Assembly: GCF_005405405.1 (NCBI RefSeq)
Contig: NZ_BJDZ01000004.1
Coordinates: 62,001 to 126,000, forward strand
Length of the DNA stretch: 64,000 bases
Source of the DNA: Lactiplantibacillus plajomi
GTDB taxonomy: Bacteria > Bacillota > Bacilli > Lactobacillales > Lactobacillaceae
Direction: 5' to 3'
The notes beneath the pieces were generated by a model that had not been told where the DNA came from, searched no databases, and was given only the letters and a program-made list of their open reading frames with translations. Positions within the stretch are counted from its first letter, which is position 1. Every line of letters starts with the position of its first letter. The position numbers and the translations under genes were made by a program. Shown piece after piece: positions 26,403-34,927 of this stretch.

Positions 26403-26855
26403 ATGGCACCAACGGATTTAACCCGGTTTAAATTGATTCGCTGGGACGAGTTACCGACCGTCCCGGTTTACATGGATCAGCTACTGCAGCTGGTCAATAG
26501 CGCACTGGCGCCGCTGGGATTACCAGCAGTGACGAAAACGATGGTCAACAGCTACGTTAAGCAGCATTTTTTTAGCCGACCAAGTGGGCGCCGCTACACC
26601 CGCAACCACGTCGTTGCAGTGTTAGTGGTATCAATCTTAAAGGTCGACTTTAAGTTGCCGACAATCGGTAAGGCCATTCTAGCGATTCGCGATTCCCGGC
26701 AGGTCGCGGCTCGTTATCAGACCTTTTGCACGGCGTTTGAAAAGACACTGCGTGCAGAAGCGCTCCAACCAGCGACGGATACGATGGCGGTGGCGATTCA
26801 AACCGCCGCACAAACGGTGGCGTACCACTTACTAACCGTTCAAACGCTGGGTTAG
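26403..26855 (+). CDS. DUF1836 family protein, possible DNA-binding regulator
   Basis: 150 aa. The conserved segment TKTMVNSYVKQHFFSRPSGRRYTRNHVVAVLVVSILK (~44-80; key parts MVNSYVKQ and RRYTRNH) is the DUF1836 signature, which resembles a MerR-like winged HTH. The rest is helical. GGGGAGG lies 7 nt before the ATG. It follows the double palindrome at 26306-26343, so autoregulation is plausible. The hydrolase gene begins 26 bp downstream and is probably co-transcribed. Confidence 0.75.
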   Translation: MAPTDLTRFKLIRWDELPTVPVYMDQLLQLVNSALAPLGLPAVTKTMVNSYVKQHFFSRPSGRRYTRNHVVAVLVVSILKVDFKLPTIGKAILAIRDSRQVAARYQTFCTAFEKTLRAEALQPATDTMAVAIQTAAQTVAYHLLTVQTLG

Positions 26856-26881
26856 TTGTATAAGAGAGAGGAATTGAAAGT

Positions 26882-27820
26882 ATGAGCACCCGCAAAAAAT
26901 GGCTGGTGGCCCTAATGACGGTTGTGACCGTTCTTATCGTTGGGGTAGCTGGCGGTAGTTTTTATTTATACCACTTCGCGTTTGAACCGACGCCGAAAGT
27001 GTTGAACCATAGTTCCAGCAAGAATAAGCAAACGTTAAAACGTAATCAAGCCTGGTTAAAGCGGGTTGATAAGCAGACTTGGCATGAGACTTCGGCGACC
27101 GATGATTTGAAATTGGTGGCCGATTACGTGCCGGCTAAGCAAAAAACGAACAAGACGATCGTTATCGCCCATGGCTACATGGGGAATAAAGAAGAAATGG
27201 CCAGTTATATCCGGTTATGGCACCGTCAGGGCTACAACGTGTTGGCCCCCGATGACCGCGGTAACGGGAAGAGTGAAGGAAACTACTACGGCTTTGGCTG
27301 GCCGGACCGGCTGGACTACGTTAAATGGACCAAGCAGGTTATTCGGCGCAACGGCCAGTCCAGTCAAATCGGACTGTTCGGCGTTTCGATGGGCGGCGCG
27401 ACCGTGATGATGATGAGCGGTGAACGCTTGCCGACCCAGGTGAAGGCGATTATTGAAGATTGTGGCTATACTAGTGTTGGTGATGAACTGGGGTATGAGT
27501 TGAAACAGTTATACCACTTACCGAATTTCCCGTTACTTTACACGGCGAACTGGGTCGCACAGTCCAAGGCCCACTTCAACTTCATGACCGCTAGCTCGGT
27601 TGACCAGCTTAAGCAAAATAAATTACCGATTTTCTTCATTCACGGGGATCAGGACACCTTCGTGCCAACTAAGATGGTCTACGAGAATTATCGCGCCACC
27701 AGCGTTAAGGATAAGCAACTCTGGGTCGTCCACGGTGCTGCCCATGCGGAATCATTCACGAAGCACCCACAGTTATATACGAAAAAAGTGGCCACGTTCA
27801 TGGCAAAATATCTTAAATAA
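26882..27820 (+). CDS. Membrane-anchored alpha/beta hydrolase
   Basis: 312 aa. One N-terminal hydrophobic segment (LVALMTVVTVLIVGVAGGSFYLY, residues ~8-30) without a clear cleavage site suggests an extracellular, membrane-tethered enzyme. The catalytic Ser is in FGVSMGG (~residue 168), the Asp in HGDQDTFVP and the His in HGAAHAESF. Similar to the B. subtilis YqkD-like family. The substrate is unknown, probably an ester or peptide. GAGAGGAATTG precedes the ATG. Downstream lies R1 copy A. Confidence 0.85.
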   Translation: MSTRKKWLVALMTVVTVLIVGVAGGSFYLYHFAFEPTPKVLNHSSSKNKQTLKRNQAWLKRVDKQTWHETSATDDLKLVADYVPAKQKTNKTIVIAHGYMGNKEEMASYIRLWHRQGYNVLAPDDRGNGKSEGNYYGFGWPDRLDYVKWTKQVIRRNGQSSQIGLFGVSMGGATVMMMSGERLPTQVKAIIEDCGYTSVGDELGYELKQLYHLPNFPLLYTANWVAQSKAHFNFMTASSVDQLKQNKLPIFFIHGDQDTFVPTKMVYENYRATSVKDKQLWVVHGAAHAESFTKHPQLYTKKVATFMAKYLK

Positions 27821-27828
27821 TCAAAAAA

Positions 27829-28000
27829 GGGATCTGTGACATTAGTCACAGATCCCTATGTGTTTCCGAATGTTGATAGTCGAAACGTGCGCCAAAAGTC
27901 AGCTGGCTCCGCTTAACCCCGTAAGTCCAATAATCCAAGCCCAGGATTATTCGCCTTACGCCGTTATGCTCACCAGCAAACCGACTTTTGTCACACTCTC
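27829..28000 (+). repeat. Dispersed repeat R1, full copy A
   Basis: About 172 bp. It starts with GGATCTGTGAC..GTCACAGATCC (an intrinsic-terminator-like hairpin). The block TAGTCGAAACGTGCGCCAA follows, then an inner hairpin GTAAG..AATAATCC / GGATTATT..CTTAC, closed by CAAAAGTC / GACTTTTG. Its last bases encode the final codons and stop of the convergent MFS gene. Confidence 0.8.
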
Positions 28001-29223
28001 ATTTTTTGATTTTTACGGGCAAGCGGATGGCGCATGCTCGGAATAAAAATCAGGACGACAATGAAGTTCAGTAGTAGTGATAGCGCCGTAAAAATGAAGA
28101 CGCCGTTATAGTTGAACCAGTTTGAAACCAGCCCGCCGAGTAGCGACCCAAGCATACTGCCCATCGCTTGGAAGGACTGGTTCCAGCTAAAAATCGTGCC
28201 GGTCAACGCTTGCGGAGTATTTTTTGACAACAGCGTTTGGACGGTCGGGAAGAGTGCCCCGTCCGAAATTCCAATCATGAAACGTAGTAGTCCTAGCGTC
28301 CAAATACTGGAGACGAACCCCTGCGGAAAGTACATCAGAATGGCGAAAACAAAACCAAAAACGAGGATGCGGTCAGTTCCGCGTGAATCCCCCAGCTGAC
28401 CGAGTCGCGGGGCTGACAGAAGCGTAGAAATCCCCGGTAAAGCGGCGATGATTCCTGCCACTACGGTAATCGGCCCCACGTTGTGCATCAGCTCCTTAAC
28501 GTACAAGCTAATAATTGGGGTAATCGAGTTATTCCCCATTTGAATAATCATCGTTGAGACTAGCAGCGTGATAATTAAAGTGGGATTTTTAAACTGGGAT
28601 AGTAACGATCCCTGGTGTTTAACTGGTGCGTCGGTGGCTGGCTTAAAGTTCTCGTGAACTAGTGTCAGGCTGAGTACGAACACGATAAGTAACAAGACGC
28701 CGGTAATGATGAAAGTTAACCGAATCGAAAAAACCTGGGCTAGAATTCCGCCTAAAATCGGGCCTATTAAGTTGCCGGACACGTAGCCGGTCGTTAAAAT
28801 GCCAATCGCGGTGCCGCTGCTTTCTTTCGGTGTTTCGGTGGCAATCAGGGCACTGGCGTTGGGGATGTAGCCGGCGCACAGCCCTTGTAAGAAGCAGAGT
28901 AGGATTAAGATCCAAATGTTGTGGACAAACCCCATTAAACCGATGACGATTGCCATTCCTAAGGAGGAGCGCAGCAACATTAATTTGCGACTGCGCCGGT
29001 CAGCTAGTTTGCCCCATAATGGCGAAACGACTGCCACCACGAAGAAGGTGACCGCGTATGTAATGCCGCTATAAATCGTTAGCTCACCCTTGGAAAAATC
29101 GCCCATTTGGCCAACGTAAAGTGACAAAAACGGCATGACTTCCGAAAAGCCCATGCCGGCAATGAACGTGCCTAACCAGAGGACAGCAAGGTTACGCCGC
29201 CATCCTTCAAGTGCGCCTTTCAA
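27991..29223 (-). CDS. MFS multidrug-type transporter
   Basis: 410 aa with 12 membrane segments. Motif A-like sequence GKLADRRSRKLML is in the first cytoplasmic loop and GxxxGPxxGG-like TGYVSGNLIGPILGG is in segment 5 (motif C), so it is a drug/H+ antiporter (DHA1-like) rather than a sugar porter. TTG 29223 follows AAAGGGGG by 10 nt. The last codons (MRV, stop) lie inside R1 copy A, so the repeat defines the C-terminus. Divergent from the gene at 29372. Confidence 0.86.
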   Translation of the reverse strand: MKGALEGWRRNLAVLWLGTFIAGMGFSEVMPFLSLYVGQMGDFSKGELTIYSGITYAVTFFVVAVVSPLWGKLADRRSRKLMLLRSSLGMAIVIGLMGFVHNIWILILLCFLQGLCAGYIPNASALIATETPKESSGTAIGILTTGYVSGNLIGPILGGILAQVFSIRLTFIITGVLLLIVFVLSLTLVHENFKPATDAPVKHQGSLLSQFKNPTLIITLLVSTMIIQMGNNSITPIISLYVKELMHNVGPITVVAGIIAALPGISTLLSAPRLGQLGDSRGTDRILVFGFVFAILMYFPQGFVSSIWTLGLLRFMIGISDGALFPTVQTLLSKNTPQALTGTIFSWNQSFQAMGSMLGSLLGGLVSNWFNYNGVFIFTALSLLLNFIVVLIFIPSMRHPLARKNQKMRV

Positions 29224-29371
29224 TGAATTAGCCCCCTTTAATAAATATATTAATATGATTATCTTACGGCGAATCTATGGGGAACGCAACGCCGCAACTT
29301 GGGTTAACAATCGTCAACCGCGGCGGTTTGGATTACAATGGTAATGTACACAAAATTGAAGGGGTGGCACG

Positions 29372-29755
29372 ATGTTTAAATTAGCAGATTTAGATGAAGT
29401 ACTTAGTAACTTAGGCGACCACGTGGACTTTGCCACGGTTGCAAAGAAGGAGGCCGACCTCGGCGTTCAACATTTCCAATACGACGTTGCCGACGGATCG
29501 ACCACGTATTTTGGCGCCAACGGCTATCTCGTTGAACGGTTATCCAACGGCTTCGGTAAACGGGTGGCTCGCGAAGAAGACCCGGCAACCGTTGAAAAGG
29601 TCGCAACCAGTTACGTTGCCGGCCAGCTCAGCTTAAAGGACGCCACTAAGCAATTGACCGCGGCCGGGTGCCAAGCTTGGACCGCCAACCTTAAGCGCCA
29701 AATCATCGATTTTAGCGGCGCTGAGGGTAAAATCTTAGCCGCCATCAAGTTCTAA
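29372..29755 (+). CDS. DUF1398 family protein
   Basis: 127 aa soluble protein. Segments VQHFQYDVADGSTTYFGANGYLV and YVAGQLSLKDATKQLTAAGCQAW fit DUF1398, sometimes labelled 'phage envelope protein-like'. There is no phage context here and the role is unknown. AAGGGGTGG lies about 5 nt before the ATG. It is monocistronic with a terminator. Confidence 0.7.
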   Translation: MFKLADLDEVLSNLGDHVDFATVAKKEADLGVQHFQYDVADGSTTYFGANGYLVERLSNGFGKRVAREEDPATVEKVATSYVAGQLSLKDATKQLTAAGCQAWTANLKRQIIDFSGAEGKILAAIKF

Positions 29756-29764
29756 TTTCAAAAA

Positions 29765-29811
29765 ACGTAACGCGTCCACTAGTGTTTCGACTAGGGGACG
29801 CGTTATTTTTA
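29765..29811 (+). terminator. Intrinsic terminator of the DUF1398 gene
   Basis: AACGCGTCC.CTAGT / ACTAG.GGACGCGTT followed by ATTTTTAT. Confidence 0.8.
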
Positions 29812-29926
29812 TGCTGATTTATCAATCACACGAGTTCGTAAGCGCCGGCCCATTCCAGCTTTGTTGTAAGTCGCAAGCAACAGCAACTAACCACGAAACT
29901 CATTTTTAAAATAATTCCAATATGTC

Positions 29927-30079
29927 GGTCCGCTCCGCCTACACGAAAGCAAGGCTGCGGGCACGCTTGGCAGTCAATTCATACCCCGAATTGTCTCCCA
30001 AGACGGCCTTGTTGTAAGTTGCCCAAAAACGGCGACCAACAACAATCTCACAGCCATGTTTCGAAGGGCTCCGGGACCT
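29927..30079. repeat. Structured element R3, copy 1 (153 nt)
   Basis: Closed by GGTCC / GGACC. Orientation opposite to R3-3. It keeps the nested stems described for R3-3, with CGCAGCC in place of CACAGCC (a wobble pair). The peptide frame that is open in other copies is broken by TAG here, which argues against coding. Confidence 0.8.
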
Positions 30080-30182
30080 GAGTAGTAGCATCTAATTTAA
30101 CAGTCATTCATACATAGATTAAACAGCATTTCCTAATGTAAATCGCTCGCAAAATTTATTTTACAGATAGTACTAATATGTC

Positions 30183-30335
30183 GGTCCACTCCGCCGTCAC
30201 GAAAGCAAGGCTGTGGGCACGCTTGGAAGCTAATTCACACCCCGAATTGTCTCCCAAGACGGCCTTGTTGTAAGTCGTCAAAATACGACGACCAACAACA
30301 ATTTCACAGCCATGTTTCGAAGGGCTCCGGGACCT
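30183..30335. repeat. Structured element R3, copy 2 (153 nt)
   Basis: Same length and orientation as copy 1. In the apical stem it has GTCGTC / GACGAC where copies 1 and 3 have CC / GG at the equivalent position, a compensating base-pair change. Confidence 0.82.
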
Positions 30336-30596
30336 TGACAACGTCACTATAACTAATAACGTGACAATTTTAATGAACTAGCCACACAGTTAGTAGACAA
30401 TTCATTAAACTTGGACATCTTAGCAGAAAATCAATTTGAAGCTCATCGATAACTAACTTTGATCAGTGATTATAGATGACCGGATTCAGAAATGCCGAGT
30501 TGTATAAATAGTGACCACCATTCAATAATCAATTGCCAGACTAACTCAATCAGTTCATACAAATTAACATATCATGGCCCACCAACTACCACCTTA

Positions 30597-30751
30597 AGCC
30601 AGGAGGGAAAGCGGGAACAGTCCCAGCGGTGAAGTTTCACTTGGTCGCCGATTTGTGGCGAGTTAGTGAAAGCCCGGCGGTTAAGACCTGGGCTGTGGGC
30701 TTAACCCCGTGGCCACCGCGTTCCGGACTGATTACCGCTGACCGGAGGGCT
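30597..30751 (+). repeat. Structured element R2, copy 1 (155 nt)
   Basis: Nested stems visible: AGCC 30597 / GGCT 30748; AGCGG 30610 / CCGCT 30735; CAGTCC 30618 / GGACTG 30725; GCGGTG 30626 / CACCGC 30714. Inside are two hairpins: TTTCACT 30635 / AGTGAAA 30665 with inner TCGCC / GGCGA, and GGTTAAG 30679 / CTTAACC 30700. Strand is inferred from wobble pairs among copies. Confidence 0.82.
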
Positions 30752-30923
30752 GGCAAGGGAATACTACCTTTGAATCGATTACCTACTACTGAGATGAAGT
30801 GCCGGTATCCATCTGTTTGGTACGTCTAAGTTTGTATTCCGTACTAATCGGGTTAGCAGCGTGTTTATTCGCTGTTTCTCATCAGCAAAATTTAACCACT
30901 ACCGCCCGCCAACGACCAATTCA

Positions 30924-31078
30924 AGCCAGGAGGGAAGGCGGGAACAGTCCCAGCGGTGAAGTTTCACTTGGTCGCCGATTTGTGGCGAGTTAGTGAAAGC
31001 CCGGCGGTTAAGACCTGGGCTGTGGGCTTAACCCCGCGGCCACCGCGTTCCGGACTGATTGCCGCTGACCGGAGGGCT
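30924..31078 (+). repeat. Structured element R2, copy 2 (155 nt)
   Basis: Tandem copy exactly 327 bp from copy 1. All stems are kept; the second stem begins with a G-T pair where copy 1 has A-T. Confidence 0.82.
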
Positions 31079-31294
31079 GGCAAGTGATTACTAACTTCGA
31101 ATCGATTACCAACTACTGAGATAAAGTGGGGTTATTCATCTGTTTGGTGCGTCTAAGTCTGTATTTCATACAATTCAAGTTGGCAATGAGTTTTCTTACT
31201 GATTTTCATTAATAAAATCTACTCTCTAACGCTTGCCAACGAGTTTTCAAAGTCATAAAAAATCCCACTTAAATAATTAAGTGGGATAAGTTGG

Positions 31295-31588
31295 CTAATA
31301 GCCGGCTTGATGATATTGCTGGTTTAAGCGGCGCTCAACGCCAATTAGTGAAAGCGGGTTGATCCGGCGCAGTTGGTTGGAGTCGTAACGAACAATCAGT
31401 TGTTCGGGACTGCAGGCGGTGACGCTGGCGACACCGGTTAGGCCCTGAATGGTAGTTTGGATGGCACGTTGCAACTCCGGGTGCTGGGGCCAGACGGGGG
31501 AGGTCAGTAGCACCATGCCGTGTTCGGGGTGCTGTAACTTAATGTGGTATTTAGCGAGGTAGCGTTGGAACAGGTCTTGTGAGTGCAT
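31295..31588 (-). CDS. Small HMA-like (HMA_2-type) domain protein
   Basis: 97 aa. The order GMVLLTSPVWPQHPELQRAI.. GLTGVASVTACSPEQLIVRYD resembles the ferredoxin-like HMA_2 domain found beside metal transporters: strand, helix, then GV-x-SV and a terminal VRYD strand. It has no CxxC metal motif. The ATG follows AGGAGGAGATCACC, a near-perfect ribosome site. Second gene of a two-gene unit with the small membrane protein at 31606. Function unknown; domain call is moderate. Confidence 0.6.
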   Translation of the reverse strand: MHSQDLFQRYLAKYHIKLQHPEHGMVLLTSPVWPQHPELQRAIQTTIQGLTGVASVTACSPEQLIVRYDSNQLRRINPLSLIGVERRLNQQYHQAGY

Positions 31589-31605
31589 GGTGATCTCCTC
31601 CTGGT

Positions 31606-31797
31606 TTAAATGCTGGTCCAAAGTGGAATGGCGGCCCAAATGAAGAAGCCGGCACACGCCGCGGCGAGTAGGCCACTGACGAACCAGAGGCTGGCGATGC
31701 GGTGGCGAATCTGATGAACGTAGTAGCCGGCTAGTCCCCAGCAGAGTAGGGCCAGTAGGCTGCTGGTTGCGATAATTAAGTCGATGGTCAGTTCCAT
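31606..31797 (-). CDS. Small two-helix membrane protein
   Basis: 63 aa with two hydrophobic segments (LIIATSSLLALLCWGLAG, ~7-24, and LWFVSGLLAAACAGFFIWAA, ~37-56) joined by a basic loop (HQIRHR). It starts 17 bp upstream of the HMA-like gene, so the two are co-transcribed and may work together at the membrane. AAAGGA lies about 13 nt before the ATG, a rather long spacing. Family not recognised. Confidence 0.6.
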   Translation of the reverse strand: MELTIDLIIATSSLLALLCWGLAGYYVHQIRHRIASLWFVSGLLAAACAGFFIWAAIPLWTSI

Positions 31798-31869
31798 AGT
31801 GGCGGATCGTTCCTTTCACCGTTAATTGTGCGGGAAAATGAGCAAAATTGCAATTAAAGCGCGGTCATC

Positions 31870-33264
31870 TCAGGCCTGGTGACGTTCGTAGCGCCAGTAA
31901 ACGTAAATAATTGAAATTAAGATGGCAACGGCGAGGATGGTCAACAAAACAAAGTCGATTTTAGCCCCAAGCGCCGTGCTAGTCACGGGGTTGCTGGTGG
32001 TCAGTGCGACTGCGGAAATCACGACCGATAAGACGTTGGTCCCGAGTGAACCGGCATACTGTTGCATCATGCTGAAAAGGGAGTTTTGATCCGACTTTAA
32101 AGCACCCTGAACTTGAACACTCCCGTCGGATAGGGTCGTGCTGAAACCGAAGTTGAAGCCGACCCGTACGAGAATATAAATCCAGGTAATGCTCGTCAAC
32201 GTCAGTGTTGCGGCGTTAACTAGGAAAAGCCCGCAGCCAAGCGTGATTAAGCCGCCACTCAGCATCAGTGGGAGGGTGGCACCGCGCTTGTCGTAAAGTT
32301 GGCCGGCAATTAAGCCCACTACCGATCCTAGTAGTGAGCCGGGAAGCAGCATGAGTCCGGCTTGAGCGGAGTCGGCTTTTAAAACCGTTTGGGCAAAAAT
32401 GGGGAGTAGGAACGATAGCCCGATGTTCATGAATTGCAGACCAAAATAGCTAAACAATCGTAACCGTAAGACGGGTAGGCGTAAAATACTGAAATCGATT
32501 AATTGGCGCTTACTGTGACGGGTGTACCAGCTAAAGCCGGCAATGAAAGCTAACGAAATTAAGGTGCCTAGCCAAAATTGCGGCGATGTCCAGCCGTGGC
32601 GCCCCGCTGAATCAAAGGTCAGTAAAATGGTCACAAAAATGACGGCTAGGCTGGCTACGCCGAGGTAGTCGAAGGAAATTCCGTCCGTTCCGCGGGCTTG
32701 ACCGCGAATCGTGAACCAGCCGAGAATTAAAATAATCACTATTAACGGTAAAATGCCAATGAAAATTTCGCGCCAGCCCCAAATACGGTTGACGATGCCG
32801 CCGTAAGTTGGACCCAGTGCGGGTGCGAGCGAGATGACCACGCCGGCGATGCCGGTATACAGGCCTAAACGGGTGACCGGAATTTCTTCAAAAATCAGGC
32901 TGAACATTAATGGGGTGGCTAGGCCGGTTGCAACGGCTTGTAACAGGCGACCCACCATTAAAATGGCGAAACTTGGCGCGCTAAAACAAATCAAGGAGCC
33001 AATCAGGCATAGACTGACGGCTACCACGAAAATACGCCGTGGATTGAACTTCTTTAAAATAAAGGCGGTCGTACTCATCACGATGGTCGTGAGTAATAAG
33101 TAACCGGTCGTCAACCACTGGACGGTTCCCAGCGAGACGTTGAGTTCCTTAGTTAGGGTTGGAAAAGTCACGTTCATTGACGTTTCGATTAGAACGCCTA
33201 GGAAGGTCAGGAGTCCTACGGCTAAAATTGAAAGTTGAACGCGTAGGGGGACGGTCTTTTTCAT
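31870..33264 (-). CDS. DHA2-family MFS drug exporter (EmrB/QacA type)
   Basis: 464 aa, 14 predicted membrane segments. Segment 1 has FLGVLIETSMNVTFPTL (DHA2 motif D1-like), followed by QWLTTGYLLLTTIVM and motif C in segment 5 (GIAGVVISLAPALGPTYGG). Exports drugs or lipophilic compounds using the proton gradient; substrate unknown. Tandem paralogue of the gene at 33382, with a terminator between them, so separately expressed. GAGGTG precedes the ATG by about 6 nt. Confidence 0.87.
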   Translation of the reverse strand: MKKTVPLRVQLSILAVGLLTFLGVLIETSMNVTFPTLTKELNVSLGTVQWLTTGYLLLTTIVMSTTAFILKKFNPRRIFVVAVSLCLIGSLICFSAPSFAILMVGRLLQAVATGLATPLMFSLIFEEIPVTRLGLYTGIAGVVISLAPALGPTYGGIVNRIWGWREIFIGILPLIVIILILGWFTIRGQARGTDGISFDYLGVASLAVIFVTILLTFDSAGRHGWTSPQFWLGTLISLAFIAGFSWYTRHSKRQLIDFSILRLPVLRLRLFSYFGLQFMNIGLSFLLPIFAQTVLKADSAQAGLMLLPGSLLGSVVGLIAGQLYDKRGATLPLMLSGGLITLGCGLFLVNAATLTLTSITWIYILVRVGFNFGFSTTLSDGSVQVQGALKSDQNSLFSMMQQYAGSLGTNVLSVVISAVALTTSNPVTSTALGAKIDFVLLTILAVAILISIIYVYWRYERHQA

Positions 33265-33288
33265 CAGAACACCTCTTTAATTGAAGAT

Positions 33289-33322
33289 AAAAAAGCTATG
33301 ACAATCAGCTTTGTCATAGCTA
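33289..33322 (-). terminator. Intrinsic terminator between the two DHA2 genes
   Basis: AGCTATGACAA / TTGTCATAGCT stem with T6 on the minus strand. Confidence 0.8.
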
Positions 33323-33381
33323 AAACGGTTTGATTAACAATGTTTATTATAGGTTAACTGAGAGTTAATTGCTAGCAACGG

Positions 33382-34815
33382 CTAGTTATTTTCAACGGCG
33401 GCTTGGTCACGGTCAGCCAGCGGATCGTCAGCGGGTTCCGGTTCGTTGGATACGAACATTGAAAGCCCGAAGCCGATTGCGGCTAAGATCAGGGTAAACC
33501 AGAAACCGTAGTGGACACCGTGAACGAAGGCGGTCGCACCGCCAGCTGCACTGGCACTTTGACCAATTCCGAGTAGGCTGGTAGCAATGGCGGTCGCTAA
33601 CGCCCCTAAGATTTGTTGTAAGGTGTTCAAAATGGTACTCCCGTCGGCAGAAACCGGCCCGTGTAGAGCATTTAAGCCGTACGTCTGGGCGGGTGACATC
33701 GCTAGTGGGGCGCCAATCATTAAGACGACGTGGGCCAAAACGACGTACCAGTAAGGGGAGGTCGTTGACGTGAAGAGGAGCATTAACGCGCCGATAAAGC
33801 TCAGCCCGAAACCGATTCGAGTGAGGTACTTAGCGCCGTAGTTATCGAATAACCGACCAGAAGTGGCGGATACGAGGGCGTTAATCACACCACCGGGTAA
33901 CATCAGGATCCCGGTTAAGGCGACCGGTACGACCAGTCCGCGTTGCCAGTACATTGGTAATAAGTACATCGACGACATGATGATCCCAAAGTCGATCATG
34001 ACGAGGGCGGTCCCTAAGCTGAACTTATGGAAACTGAACGCGCGTAAGTTCAGGATGGGGGTCTCCAAGTGTAGTTGCCGAAAGGCGTAGAAGAACAGGC
34101 AAACTAACCCGATCAACAGCGCAATGACCACCATTGGATTTCCCCAACCGCGGTCCCCGGCTAAGCTGGCACCAACGACTAAGCCACCGAAGCCAAATGA
34201 AGACAAGACAATCGAAAGGGCATCCACTTTTGGTTTGGTCAGCTCGGACACGTTTTGCATGAAGAAAATTGTAATAATAAGGGCAATTGCTAACAGTGGG
34301 ACGAATAACCAGAAAATCCAGTGCCAAGAAAGGGCACCTAAAATAATTCCGGCAATTGTTGGGCCGACCGCCGGGGCGAACATGATAACTAAACCAACCA
34401 GTCCCATGGCCGCGCCCCGTTTTTGTGGCGGGTAAAACGCGAGTAGGACGATGAAAATCATCGGTAGTAAAATCCCGGTCGCAATCCCTTGAATCATCCG
34501 GCCAATCAGCAAGACGGCGAACGAACCTGCTAGGGCGGAAATGATGGCGCCAACAATAAAGTCCGCTAGCGCGAAGATGATCAACTGACGGGTCGTAAAG
34601 TGTTTCGTCAGCATACTGGACAGCGGTAAGACGATGCCGACCATTAAGAGGTAGCCGGTCACTAACCACTGGATCGTCCCAGTATTAACGCCTAATTGTT
34701 GTTCTAATTGGGGCAGGGCAATGTTTAAAGCGGTTTCACTAAACATTCCCACGAAGCCCCCGAGTAATAACCCAATCATGATCAGATTTGGGTTAGTACG
34801 GTGTTCCTTAGTCAT
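33382..34815 (-). CDS. DHA2-family MFS drug exporter (EmrB/QacA/LmrB type)
   Basis: 477 aa, 14 membrane segments. It has GMFSETALNIALPQL in segment 1 and motif C GLVGLVIMFAPAVGPTIAG in segment 5. Close in plan to Lactococcus LmrB and to the paralogue at 31870. The cytoplasmic tail is acidic (EPEPADDPLADRDQAA). ATG 34815 follows AAAGGAGCG by 8 nt; an upstream in-frame start has no ribosome site. No regulator is adjacent. Confidence 0.87.
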   Translation of the reverse strand: MTKEHRTNPNLIMIGLLLGGFVGMFSETALNIALPQLEQQLGVNTGTIQWLVTGYLLMVGIVLPLSSMLTKHFTTRQLIIFALADFIVGAIISALAGSFAVLLIGRMIQGIATGILLPMIFIVLLAFYPPQKRGAAMGLVGLVIMFAPAVGPTIAGIILGALSWHWIFWLFVPLLAIALIITIFFMQNVSELTKPKVDALSIVLSSFGFGGLVVGASLAGDRGWGNPMVVIALLIGLVCLFFYAFRQLHLETPILNLRAFSFHKFSLGTALVMIDFGIIMSSMYLLPMYWQRGLVVPVALTGILMLPGGVINALVSATSGRLFDNYGAKYLTRIGFGLSFIGALMLLFTSTTSPYWYVVLAHVVLMIGAPLAMSPAQTYGLNALHGPVSADGSTILNTLQQILGALATAIATSLLGIGQSASAAGGATAFVHGVHYGFWFTLILAAIGFGLSMFVSNEPEPADDPLADRDQAAVENN

Positions 34816-34927
34816 AAAAAAACGCTCCTTTGTTTTGTACAGTAAGCACAATAGGTTACTGTAGCAAAAAAAAGCGCGTTTCGTAAGTGTTTTGTGAAAA
34901 AAAGGTGAGAATTTCTGAAATTTAGGC

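Larger units (their letters stand above)
29812..31294. other. 1.5-kb non-coding cluster (left) carrying R3, R3, R2, R2
   Basis: No convincing gene. Contents in order: a possible decayed R3 fragment near 29850-29900, R3-1, R3-2, a 261-bp spacer, R2-1, a 172-bp spacer and R2-2. The reverse complement of the whole arrangement, including spacer sequence such as CCACCATTCAATAATC and CATACAAATTAAC, reappears at 53.7-54.8 kb. Confidence 0.8.

Noticed and set aside
29372..29755. DUF1398 'phage envelope-like' gene as a sign of prophage
   Set aside because: No integrase, capsid, terminase or lysis gene is near; the label comes only from the family name.
30629..30829. 66-codon ORF through R2-1
   Set aside because: Not preserved in the other R2 copies and has no ribosome site; the conservation follows stems instead.
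33289..33322. Leader attenuator for the downstream DHA2 gene
   Set aside because: On the minus strand it has the position and T-run of a plain terminator for the upstream DHA2 gene; no competing structure is seen.
34025..34669. 214-codon ORF in another frame inside the DHA2 transporter
   Set aside because: Same strand, shifted frame, full of Arg/His/Pro as expected of a shadow frame; the transporter frame has clear family motifs.
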